The notes beneath the pieces were generated by a model that saw only the letters and a program-made list of their open reading frames with translations, ran no database searches and was not told the DNA's origin. Positions 51,538 through 59,508 of a DNA stretch of 64,000 bases are shown one piece after another (positions within the stretch are counted from its first letter, which is position 1; each line of letters begins with the position of its first letter). This DNA comes from Ruminiclostridium papyrosolvens DSM 2782 (GTDB taxonomy: Bacteria; Bacillota; Clostridia; Acetivibrionales; DSM-1351): NCBI RefSeq assembly GCF_029318685.1, contig NZ_CP119677.1:4641001-4705000 (forward strand), in the 5' to 3' direction. The translations under genes and the position numbers were made by a program.

Positions 51538-52005
51538 ATGACAAAAAGGTTTTCAGTAATTATTGCATTGATGGTTGCTTTTATGGTATTTACCGGCTGT
51601 TCCGGAAAGAGCGGTACAAATATAAATTTAAATGATGTACATGAAAACATTAAAAAGGTTGCAAATGTAACCGACATGAGAATTGAAGACGGCAGCAAGC
51701 TTAAAAAGCTATATGGCATTGATGAAGCAAAGCTTGACGGTTTTTATCTTTACAGAGCAGGCTCAAATGTAAAAGCCGATGAAATACTGATTTTAAAGGT
51801 TAAAGATAAAAACGACATGGAAGATATTAAAAGCAATATTAACAAAAGGATAGAGAAGCAGGAAGCAAGCTTTAAGGATTATCTTCCAAAGGAATATGAT
51901 TTGATAAAAAATAACGTTATAAAAACAAAAGATAATTTTTTACTTTTTGCAGTTTCACAGGATGCGGACAAAATCAGCTCAGCATTTGATGAAAGTGTAA
52001 AGTAG
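51538..52005 (+). CDS. DUF4358 lipoprotein
   Basis: The 155-residue protein has a lipoprotein signal peptide (residues 1–21, lipobox FTGC). The DUF4358 domain follows: DGSKLKKLYGIDEAKLDGFYLYRAGSNVKADEILILKVKD (parts shown) and a helix IKSNINKRIEKQEASFKDYLP. DUF4358 proteins repeatedly stand next to MBOAT and DHHW genes, as here, but their role is unknown. It is 22 bp after the SGNH gene and 18 bp before the MBOAT gene. The start follows TAGGAGAGATAAACAAAA. Confidence 0.85.
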   Translation: MTKRFSVIIALMVAFMVFTGCSGKSGTNINLNDVHENIKKVANVTDMRIEDGSKLKKLYGIDEAKLDGFYLYRAGSNVKADEILILKVKDKNDMEDIKSNINKRIEKQEASFKDYLPKEYDLIKNNVIKTKDNFLLFAVSQDADKISSAFDESVK

Positions 52006-52023
52006 GTCTTGGGGGTATAGAAC

Positions 52024-53436
52024 TTGGTATTCAGTAGTCTTTTATTTATATTTATTTTTTTGCCGGTTACTCTGGCATTATATTACTTGTTCCCCAAGAG
52101 GGTCAGAAACATTGTAATTTTGGTTACAAGCCTTATATTTTATGCATGGGGTGAGCCTGTATATATTGTAATAATGCTTTTTTCTACAGTATTTGATTAC
52201 GTTAATGGCAGACTTATACAAAAAAATATAAACAACAATAATAATAAAGCTGCAAAGGCTGTACTTATTTTCTCAATAGCTGTAAATTTAGGCTTGTTGT
52301 GTTTTTTTAAGTATTACGGATTTATAATCAACAACATAAATGAACTTTTTAATTTGAGTATTCATGTTAAATCCATACCTCTGCCTCTGGGTATATCCTT
52401 TTATACTTTTCAAACCATGTCTTACGTAATAGATGTGTATAAAAGGGTTGTTCCCGCACAGAAGAATTTCATTAATTTTGCCACTTATATATCTATGTTT
52501 CCTCAACTACTGGCAGGGCCAATTGTTAAGTACAGGGACGTAGAAAAAGAAATAACAGACCGAAGGGAAAGTCTGCAGCTTTTCAGTGAAGGAATAGAAC
52601 TTTTCATAAAGGGACTGTTTAAAAAGGTCTTTATTGCAAATAACATAGGGGCAATCTGGAGTGTAATTAAAGTATTGCCCCTAGACCAGCTCTCTGTTGT
52701 TTCGGCATGGGTAGGGATAATAGCCTTTACTTTTCAGATATATTTTGATTTCAGCGGCTATTCCGATATGGCCAGAGGCCTTGCAAGAATGTTCGGGTTT
52801 AAATTACCTCTGAACTTCGACCATCCCTATGCTTCAAAGAGTATAACAGAGTTCTGGAGAAGATGGCATATGACCCTTGGCAGCTGGTTCAGGGAATATG
52901 TGTATATTCCTTTGGGCGGCAACAGAACCACCAGATACAAGCATTACAGGAATATATTCATCGTATGGTTTCTAACAGGTCTGTGGCATGGCGCAAACTG
53001 GAATTTTGTGTTATGGGGATTATACTACGGTATCTTTGTAACCTTGGAAAAAATGTTTCTGTTAAAGTGGCTTGAGAAACTGCCGGGGATATTAAGAAAC
53101 ATTTATTCACTTCTGATAGTAATAGTTGGTTGGGTATTATTCGAATTTGAAAGTGTATCGGGTATTCTCAACTTTTTAGGAGTAATGTTTGGAGTTAATG
53201 CATGCCGGTTTATAGATACAACGGCAGTATATTACATGTATACCAACGCCGTTCTATTTGTAATTATGCTTCTATGCTCTACACCAATACCTTCAAAAGT
53301 GTTGGAGACTGTAAGATTCAAGTCTGAAAAAATTAAAATAGCTGCCTTTTTTGCCTTATACATTGCGATGATGTTTATTTGCACTTCTTATTTGGTGAAT
53401 CAGAGTTATAACCCATTTTTGTATTTCAGGTTTTAA
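52024..53436 (+). CDS. MBOAT O-acyltransferase (AlgI/DltB family)
   Basis: This 470-residue membrane protein has about 10–12 hydrophobic segments. The catalytic core has FDFSGYSDMARGLARMFG, FDHPYASKSITEFWRRWHMTLGSWFREYVYIPLGG (in parts: FWRRWHMTLG, EYVYIPLGG) and WFLTGLWHGANWNFVLWG, whose His is the MBOAT catalytic residue. It passes acetyl groups across the membrane to polysaccharide or cell-wall acceptors. TTG at 52024 is the start, with a GGGGG site eight bases upstream. It lies between DUF4358 and the DHHW protein. Confidence 0.93.
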   Translation: MVFSSLLFIFIFLPVTLALYYLFPKRVRNIVILVTSLIFYAWGEPVYIVIMLFSTVFDYVNGRLIQKNINNNNNKAAKAVLIFSIAVNLGLLCFFKYYGFIINNINELFNLSIHVKSIPLPLGISFYTFQTMSYVIDVYKRVVPAQKNFINFATYISMFPQLLAGPIVKYRDVEKEITDRRESLQLFSEGIELFIKGLFKKVFIANNIGAIWSVIKVLPLDQLSVVSAWVGIIAFTFQIYFDFSGYSDMARGLARMFGFKLPLNFDHPYASKSITEFWRRWHMTLGSWFREYVYIPLGGNRTTRYKHYRNIFIVWFLTGLWHGANWNFVLWGLYYGIFVTLEKMFLLKWLEKLPGILRNIYSLLIVIVGWVLFEFESVSGILNFLGVMFGVNACRFIDTTAVYYMYTNAVLFVIMLLCSTPIPSKVLETVRFKSEKIKIAAFFALYIAMMFICTSYLVNQSYNPFLYFRF

Positions 53437-53457
53437 GAAGGAGGAAAACATCTGGCT

Positions 53458-54585
53458 ATGAAAAAATATTATACTGCAATTACAGCTATATTTTTAGTAT
53501 TTATCGGAATAATGATGGTTATATGTCTTCTATCTCCTGCTAAAACCTTTTCTGATGAAGAAAACAGAACACTTCAAACAATGCCCAAATTTTCAGTTGA
53601 AAAACTTAAAAGCGGTGAATTCACAAAGCAGTTTGAGAATTATATTGCTGATCAGTTTCCAAAAAGAAATTTCTTTGTTGGGGTAAAATCAAGAAGTGAA
53701 CTGTTGTTGGGTAAAAAAGAGAACAACAATGTTTACAGGGGAAAAGACGGGTATCTGATGCAAAAGTTTGTAGGGGATGACCTAAAAGCTACCGAGAAGA
53801 AAATGGAGTACATAAATAACTTTTTAAAGGATATCTCCGTTTCAAATAAATACTTTATGCTTGTCCCAACTTCTGTAGAAATAAATAGGGACAAGCTGCC
53901 TTATGCAGCCCCTGCTCAAAGTCAGTTAACCTATATAAATGAAGTTGAAAGTTGTTTAAACAGCGATGTAAAATTCATAGATGTTTATAGCACGCTTTAT
54001 TCCAAAAAAAATGAGTATATTTACTATAAAACGGATCACCATTGGACAACTGACGGAGCATACTATGCTTACCAGAAGTTTTGTCAGGTTGCAGGAATCA
54101 AAAGCAGAAGCAAAAGTGAATTTAACATAAAAACCGTTACAAAGGATTTCTACGGTACTTCTTATTCCAAGAGCGGCTTCAAAGATGTAAAACCGGATTC
54201 CATCAATATTTATGAGCCCCTTGATACTAAAGAAAGCTGCCACGTGGAATACTCTGACAATAAATCAGGCTCTGATACTCTTTATTCAATGGACAGCCTG
54301 AAGCAAAAAGATAAATATGGAGTATTTCTTGGAGGAAATCATTCTCTTGTAAAAATAAAAACGTGGTCAAAGAATAACAAAAAAATAGTAGTAATAAGAG
54401 ATTCCTATGCAAACTGCTTTGTACCGTTTCTGGCTTCAGCCTACAGCGAGATTTATTTGGTAGATATGAGATATTATGATGATAGTGTATCCCGTCTGAT
54501 ATCAGCAAACAAAATAGATGATATTCTGTTTTTATACAATGCAAGTACCTTTGCTGAAGATGATTCCATACAGTTTATTGAATGA
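53458..54585 (+). CDS. DHHW-family AlgJ/AlgX-like O-acetyltransferase partner
   Basis: The 375-residue protein has a signal anchor (TAITAIFLVFIGIMMVICLL, residues 6–25). The periplasmic-type domain reads DEENRTLQTMPKFS, then FENYIADQFPKRNFFVG. It has DHHWTTDGAYYAY (family motif with catalytic Asp/His) and VVIRDSYANCFVPFL (catalytic Ser) at about 315. It takes acetyl groups delivered by the MBOAT and attaches them to a surface polymer, as AlgJ/X do for alginate. It is the last gene of the cassette, followed by a terminator. Confidence 0.9.
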   Translation: MKKYYTAITAIFLVFIGIMMVICLLSPAKTFSDEENRTLQTMPKFSVEKLKSGEFTKQFENYIADQFPKRNFFVGVKSRSELLLGKKENNNVYRGKDGYLMQKFVGDDLKATEKKMEYINNFLKDISVSNKYFMLVPTSVEINRDKLPYAAPAQSQLTYINEVESCLNSDVKFIDVYSTLYSKKNEYIYYKTDHHWTTDGAYYAYQKFCQVAGIKSRSKSEFNIKTVTKDFYGTSYSKSGFKDVKPDSINIYEPLDTKESCHVEYSDNKSGSDTLYSMDSLKQKDKYGVFLGGNHSLVKIKTWSKNNKKIVVIRDSYANCFVPFLASAYSEIYLVDMRYYDDSVSRLISANKIDDILFLYNASTFAEDDSIQFIE

Positions 54586-54609
54586 TAAAAAGCTTTTATA
54601 TATTTATAT

Positions 54610-54648
54610 AACCGGATTACGGGATTATTCCTGTATCCGGTTATTTTG
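54610..54648 (+). terminator. Terminator after the acetylation cassette
   Basis: AACCGGATTACGGGA pairs with TCCTGTATCCGGTT, followed by ATTTT. It also separates the converging TetR gene. Confidence 0.85.
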
Positions 54649-54662
54649 CATTAACCTGAAGT

Positions 54663-55244
54663 TTATATATTACTTATAAGTTCGTCAGTATTAAATGCAC
54701 CTTTAAATATTTTTATAATTTCTTCGGCAAGAACATCTGCTGACTTGTCAGGCTCATTATACAGCCAATACATCAGCAGTTGACTATAACCTGCAACATA
54801 GAATCTTGTCTGAGTTATGTAAAATGAATCTCTGCTGGCTTCATCCTCACCCACGGTTTTATTCAATATAATTGTAAACCAGTCAAAAATAAGCTTTTGA
54901 AAGAAATTATTAAAGGATTGCTGCTTATCGTCCTTAAAAGCATTTTTAAAGAATTTACGGTTTTCCTCAAAGTATCGCAGTATTCTGGGGACCTGGTTAA
55001 TCGATTGCTGTATCAGTGATTCTCCCGCATCAGCATCAAATTCAATTACAAGCATCTGTGTAACTATCTGGTACAGTAAATCATACTTATCGTTAAAGTG
55101 ATTATAAAAGGAATGCCGGTTTACTTCCGCTATATCAGTGATATTTTGTATCCTGATTTTATCAAATGGCATTATTGTCATTAAATACTGAAATGCTTCA
55201 ATTATTGCAGTTCTGGTTCTGGTTTTTTTGTGTTGATATTTCAC
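54663..55244 (-). CDS. TetR-family regulator
   Basis: The 193-residue protein has an N-terminal TetR helix-turn-helix (residues 10–55: TRTAIIEAFQYLMTIMPFDKI, ITDIAEVNRHSFYNHFNDKYDLLY) and a helical ligand-binding domain (residues 60–190) of the YfiR/DhaS-like class. It is divergent from the glycosyltransferase, and a 24-bp inverted repeat lies between the two genes. It probably represses the glycosyltransferase and itself. The start follows AAAGGAGTGTTATAG. Confidence 0.88.
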   Translation of the reverse strand: MKYQHKKTRTRTAIIEAFQYLMTIMPFDKIRIQNITDIAEVNRHSFYNHFNDKYDLLYQIVTQMLVIEFDADAGESLIQQSINQVPRILRYFEENRKFFKNAFKDDKQQSFNNFFQKLIFDWFTIILNKTVGEDEASRDSFYITQTRFYVAGYSQLLMYWLYNEPDKSADVLAEEIIKIFKGAFNTDELISNI

Positions 55245-55267
55245 TATAACACTCCTTTGTTATTTTT

Positions 55268-55291
55268 TGGACAAACTTTAAATTCTGTCCA
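55268..55291. promoter_or_regulatory. TetR operator candidate
   Basis: The inverted repeat TGGACA-N12-TGTCCA lies in the 118-bp gap between the divergent TetR and glycosyltransferase genes, close to both starts. Confidence 0.65.
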
Positions 55292-55362
55292 TTTAAAAAT
55301 AGTATACTAATTGGTAATATAATTCTCAATAGTAAATTATTTCCAATAAAGGAGTGATAGGT

Positions 55363-56580
55363 ATGTCACATGTATTATTTATTAATGTATTTGGACACGG
55401 ACACATAAACCCCACCATCAGTGTAGTCAGTGAATTGGTGGATAGAGGCGAGAAAGTTACATATATAGCAGGAGAAGAATTTAAGGACAAAGTCGAAAGT
55501 GCAGGCGCAAGATTTATTGGATATAAGAATTTTGACGAACTCGGCTTTAACAACGGCGATATCAGTCCGGCGGAAATTCAGCCTCAGTTAATGGAAATAA
55601 CTCGTGTTTATGTGGAAATTATTGAGGTTATTTTCAGCATTAAGGACAAATTTGACTATGTCATATATGATTCCTTGTTTTTTGTGGGAGCGGAAATAGC
55701 ACGAATATTAAAAATCCCTTCCATCAGCTCAAATTCTACTTTTGCAGTAAATGATAAAACAAATTATCTGTCAACGTTTTTTACCAGATTCGGGCCAGTT
55801 ATAAAAGAACTTCTCAACAATCCTGACTTTCAGGGAACTATCCACTTTTTAAGGGAAAAATATGGGGTAAATGTACCTAATATATTAGACATGCACAAAA
55901 TGAAAAGCGACCTTAACCTGGTTTATACCTCAAGATATTTCCAAATAAATAGTGAGGGTTTTGATGACACCTATAAATTTATCGGACCTTCAATATCTGA
56001 CAGACAAGAAATTCTTGAGCCTGAACTGATAAGTAAAGAAAAAAGTAAAATCATCTACATTTCTCTGGGCACTATTTTTAACAAATCTGTGGAATTTTAT
56101 GAAAGCTGTTTTGAAGCTTTCATAGGCATGGATGCAAAAATTATTATGTCTGTTGGCATGAACATAGATATCGACAGCTTTAAAGATATTCCTGACAACT
56201 TTATAATCAGGAATTATGTACCGCAATTGGAGATTTTAAAGCATGCGGATCTCTTTATAACTCACGGCGGAATGAATAGTACAAATGAAGGCTTGTATTA
56301 CTCCGTACCGCTGATAGTTGTACCTCATTTTTTTGACCAACCGGTTGTGGCATACAGGGTTGCCGAACTGGGTGCAGGCATAGTAATTGAAAAAGCTAAA
56401 GTTTCTCCTGCGCTTTTAAAAGCTTCCGTTACCAAGATTTTTTCAGACAATGCCTACAAAGAAAACAGTGAAAAAGTAGGTAAGTCACTTAGAGAATCAG
56501 GAGGGTACAAGAAAGGAGTTGATTATATTATTAACTTAAAGGACAGCAAAGAGGCAGCAGGTGAGCTTATTTACAGTTAA
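55363..56580 (+). CDS. UDP-glycosyltransferase, macrolide-type (MGT/GT1)
   Basis: The 405-residue GT-B enzyme has an N-terminal acceptor domain (SHVLFINVFGHGHINPTISVVSELVDRG, parts shown) and a C-terminal nucleotide-sugar domain with IIYISLGTIFN, NYVPQLEILKHADLFITHGGMNSTNEGLYYSVPLIVVPHFFDQP (motif HGGMNSTNE) and ELGAGIVI. It resembles Bacillus YjiC/YojK, which glycosylate small molecules. TetR control by a divergent operator suggests induction by a xenobiotic or antibiotic. ATG at 55363 follows AAAGGAGTGATAGGT. Confidence 0.9.
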   Translation: MSHVLFINVFGHGHINPTISVVSELVDRGEKVTYIAGEEFKDKVESAGARFIGYKNFDELGFNNGDISPAEIQPQLMEITRVYVEIIEVIFSIKDKFDYVIYDSLFFVGAEIARILKIPSISSNSTFAVNDKTNYLSTFFTRFGPVIKELLNNPDFQGTIHFLREKYGVNVPNILDMHKMKSDLNLVYTSRYFQINSEGFDDTYKFIGPSISDRQEILEPELISKEKSKIIYISLGTIFNKSVEFYESCFEAFIGMDAKIIMSVGMNIDIDSFKDIPDNFIIRNYVPQLEILKHADLFITHGGMNSTNEGLYYSVPLIVVPHFFDQPVVAYRVAELGAGIVIEKAKVSPALLKASVTKIFSDNAYKENSEKVGKSLRESGGYKKGVDYIINLKDSKEAAGELIYS

Positions 56581-56604
56581 CTTTTAAATTATAGGAGGTC
56601 TGTT

Positions 56605-57315
56605 ATGAAGAAAAAAGTAATTTCGTCACTGCTTTGTTCAGCACTGATATTTGCAAACGTTTTGGGTACAAATGCTTATGCTTTTGAAACTAAAGTTGAC
56701 CCGGGAATTCAATCTTATACCAACACCATAAAGACAACTGCAAGTGAAGCGGAGTCAATTTATAAGGAAATTATTGATACATTGAGCTTTCAGACATACA
56801 TAGAAAAAAACTGGGACAAATTATCTGTGGAAAAAGACATGGATTTGTACAATTCAACGGAAAAATCCGTTGGGAAACCGGGAGATATACTCATTACAGT
56901 CTTTGATAAAACTAACACTGATATTAATGCAATCACTATGGGTTCTCTTACAACACATTCAGCATTTGTAGATTCTGACCCTACAAAAGTTCTGGAACTT
57001 TTTCAGGATGGCATAGGCAACCGTGATAATGACTGGAGAACAAGATACAAAAAAATTCTTGTAGTACGTCCAAAGGTTGATGCAAAAATTATTGCAGACG
57101 CCATTGCATACGGACATACCAGGGTTGGTACTCCCTTTAGCTACTTCACTAATATGTTCCAAAAAACAAAGACAGATAAATACTATTGCTCACAGTATGT
57201 TTGGGATTGTTATATGAAAAGCGGAGTTGATTTGGATGGAAATGGCGGAAAAGCTGTTTTCCCCTACGATTTCCTGAGAAGCGATAAAGTATCAATTGTT
57301 TATAAGCAGGGCTAA
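56605..57315 (+). CDS. Secreted permuted papain-like hydrolase (YiiX/NlpC-P60-like)
   Basis: The 236-residue protein has a Sec signal peptide (KKVISSLLCSALIFANVLGTNAYA, residues 3–26, ending AYA). The catalytic part has GKPGDILITVF, TTHSAFVDSDPTKVLEL (His) and KYYCSQYVWDCYMKSGVDLDG (Cys), arranged as in YiiX/YebB permuted cysteine hydrolases that act on amide bonds or lipids. The target is unknown; peptidoglycan is plausible. It is 24 bp after the glycosyltransferase and may share its TetR control. Confidence 0.82.
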   Translation: MKKKVISSLLCSALIFANVLGTNAYAFETKVDPGIQSYTNTIKTTASEAESIYKEIIDTLSFQTYIEKNWDKLSVEKDMDLYNSTEKSVGKPGDILITVFDKTNTDINAITMGSLTTHSAFVDSDPTKVLELFQDGIGNRDNDWRTRYKKILVVRPKVDAKIIADAIAYGHTRVGTPFSYFTNMFQKTKTDKYYCSQYVWDCYMKSGVDLDGNGGKAVFPYDFLRSDKVSIVYKQG

Positions 57316-57333
57316 TCCATTAAATTAAGTTAA

Positions 57334-57605
57334 ATGGGCTGTTGTTTAACCTGTACTCCCGTATAAATTGTATCAATGATTGCTTCCAAGATATTTGCAC
57401 GAGTTTCTAGCGGCTCATCATAGGATATTTTACCGTCGCTCACATTCATCGTCCATGATTCATTGTTTCGCTAACACCTACATCGTGTAGGTGTTCCGGT
57501 AAAATATCCATGCTCGCCGATAAACATCTGCAAATATCTTTAACCAAGCTTCCATTGATACAATTTATACTTCCAAGTACAAGTTAAGCTACAGCCCATT
57601 TTTTA
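57334..57605 (-). repeat. Long palindromic repeat element, copy 3 (inverted)
   Basis: The element is reversed relative to copies 1 and 2. TGGGCTGT (from 57335) and ACAGCCCA (to 57598) are the outer arms. GTATAAATTGTATC/GATACAATTTATAC and GGATATTTTACCG/CGGTAAAATATCC are the inner arms. The tip hairpin ACACCTACA/TGTAGGTGT is at 57474–57494, and the identical 42-nt segment at 57422–57463. It occupies the gap between two converging genes. Confidence 0.9.
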
Positions 57606-57692
57606 TTTAATAACCGTTTTACCGCACATGTAAGGCTGTATAGCCGCCGGTATATTTACTGAAGGTTATTTCCCACAAACATAATAAAAATT

Positions 57693-59471
57693 TTAAATTC
57701 TTTCACGTTCTTCGAAGTGTGTGTGCAGAAGCTCATGTGCCAATTCTCCGAATGGCTCTCCAAGGTAAGTCTTATATAATTCCAGTATCTCCTTGTTTTC
57801 ATGTGACTTCCTGACAGGCTTTCTTCTGTCTTCTTCATAAATGGCTTCTATGCGTTTTTTGATAATTTCGTCATTGCCATGATGGTAGGGCTGTCCTCCT
57901 CCCGCAATACATCCGCCTGGACACGCCATTATCTCGATTGCATGGTAATCGGCTTTTCCGTCCCTTATATCCTCCAGAATGTGCCGTGCATTGCCAAGGC
58001 CGCTGGCAATACCGATTTTCAGTTCCTGATCCCCTATTTTTACGGTAGCCCGACGTACGCCGTCCATTCCCCTTAATTCTTCAAAATCCACTTTTTCAAG
58101 AGGTTTTCCCGTTAACCACTCTGAAGCAGTACGAAGTGCTGCTTCGATAACTCCTCCGGCAGTGCCGAATATGACCGAAGCCCCCGTAGTCTCTCCAAGA
58201 GGACTGTCAAACTCGCTGTCCGGCAACATTGTAAACTCTATTCCTGCTTCCCTTATCATAGCACCAAGTTCACGGGTTGTGATTGAAATATCTACGTTGT
58301 TATGCTCGTCCTTTGTGAGCTCAGGACGTTTCGCCTCTGCTTTTTTTGCTATACACGGCATTATGGAAACTACAACAATATTATTGGGGTCTATTCCATT
58401 CTTTTTTGCATAATAAGTTTTTGCTATGGTCCCAAGCATGATATGCGGTGATTTGCAGGTTGAGGGGACATGAATCAGTTCCGGGAACTGATGCTCAATA
58501 AACTTCACCCACGCAGGACAGCAATTAGTCAATATAGGCAGCGTTTTATTGTTTTTAAGGCGGTAAATCAGCTCGGAGGCTTCCTCCATAATTGTCAGGT
58601 CAGCGCCGAAATCCGTGTCAAATACCGCATCAAAGCCCATACGTTTAAGTGCTGTCACCATCTTGCCTGTCACAATAGTTCCCGGCTCCATGCCAAACAG
58701 CTCTCCCAGAGCAACCCTGATGGCAGGAGCAGTTTGAACAATAACATACTTATCGGGGTCACTTATTGCTTCCCATACCTTGTCAGTGTGGTAGACCTCA
58801 GTAAGTGCCGCCGTGGGGCAGACCTGAACGCACTGGCCGCAATAGGTACAGGAGGATTCCACCATTGGAATGTTTGCAAACGGACCTACGAATGAGTTAA
58901 ATCCTCTTCCTATACCCGAAAGGATGCCACAGGTCTGCACCTTATTACATGCTGTTTCACACCGTCTGCAATAAATGCATTTATTTGCATCCTTAACAAT
59001 GGCATCACTGGATATATCCTTAGGATAGCTCATTCTTTCCCCTTCCCAACGGATTTCACGTACATTCAGCTCATTTGCCAGTGCCTGAAGTTCACATTCC
59101 AAATTCTTCGGGCATGTGAAGCATTCATTGGGATGATTTGACAGAAGCAGCTCAACAGCCATTCTTCTTGCCATGATAGCCCTTCGTGTATCAGTTCTGA
59201 CCGCCATACCTTCTTGTGCTTTTGTAACGCAAGATGGTACAAGCTTGTTGCGGTTGTTCCTCTCATCAACTACTTCAACCATACAAACCCTGCAGGACGC
59301 TGTATTATTGTATAGCTGCAGATCGTGGAGATCCAGGTGGCACAAGGTTGGAATCCTAACTCCTGCCTTGTGGGCTGCCTCAAGGATAGTGATTCCCTCA
59401 GGCACAATCAGTTCCTGGTCATTTATACGGATATGCAGCATTTTATCGTTATTGGTACTTTTATTGCTCAT
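57693..59471 (-). CDS. hydA: [FeFe]-hydrogenase catalytic subunit HydA (electron-bifurcating)
   Basis: The protein has about 592 residues. In order it has an N-terminal 2Fe-2S domain (TLCHLDLHD … ASCRVCMVEV … PSC), a His-Cys3 cluster (HPNECFTCPKNLECELQ), two 4Fe-4S clusters (CIYCRRCETACN and CTYCGQCVQVCP), and the H-cluster domain. Its motifs are TNCCPAWVKF (with proton-transfer Cys), MPCIAKKAEA and MACPGGCIAGGGQP, all complete. It reduces protons using electrons from NADH and ferredoxin. The start is uncertain: ATG 59471 follows GGAGAAGAAA, while a GTG at 59501 directly abuts GGGAG. It is the last gene of hydCBA. Confidence 0.95.
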   Translation of the reverse strand: MSNKSTNNDKMLHIRINDQELIVPEGITILEAAHKAGVRIPTLCHLDLHDLQLYNNTASCRVCMVEVVDERNNRNKLVPSCVTKAQEGMAVRTDTRRAIMARRMAVELLLSNHPNECFTCPKNLECELQALANELNVREIRWEGERMSYPKDISSDAIVKDANKCIYCRRCETACNKVQTCGILSGIGRGFNSFVGPFANIPMVESSCTYCGQCVQVCPTAALTEVYHTDKVWEAISDPDKYVIVQTAPAIRVALGELFGMEPGTIVTGKMVTALKRMGFDAVFDTDFGADLTIMEEASELIYRLKNNKTLPILTNCCPAWVKFIEHQFPELIHVPSTCKSPHIMLGTIAKTYYAKKNGIDPNNIVVVSIMPCIAKKAEAKRPELTKDEHNNVDISITTRELGAMIREAGIEFTMLPDSEFDSPLGETTGASVIFGTAGGVIEAALRTASEWLTGKPLEKVDFEELRGMDGVRRATVKIGDQELKIGIASGLGNARHILEDIRDGKADYHAIEIMACPGGCIAGGGQPYHHGNDEIIKKRIEAIYEEDRRKPVRKSHENKEILELYKTYLGEPFGELAHELLHTHFEERERI

Positions 59472-59508
59472 TTTCTTCTCCATTTCCGGCAGACTTTTCA
59501 CCTCCCGA

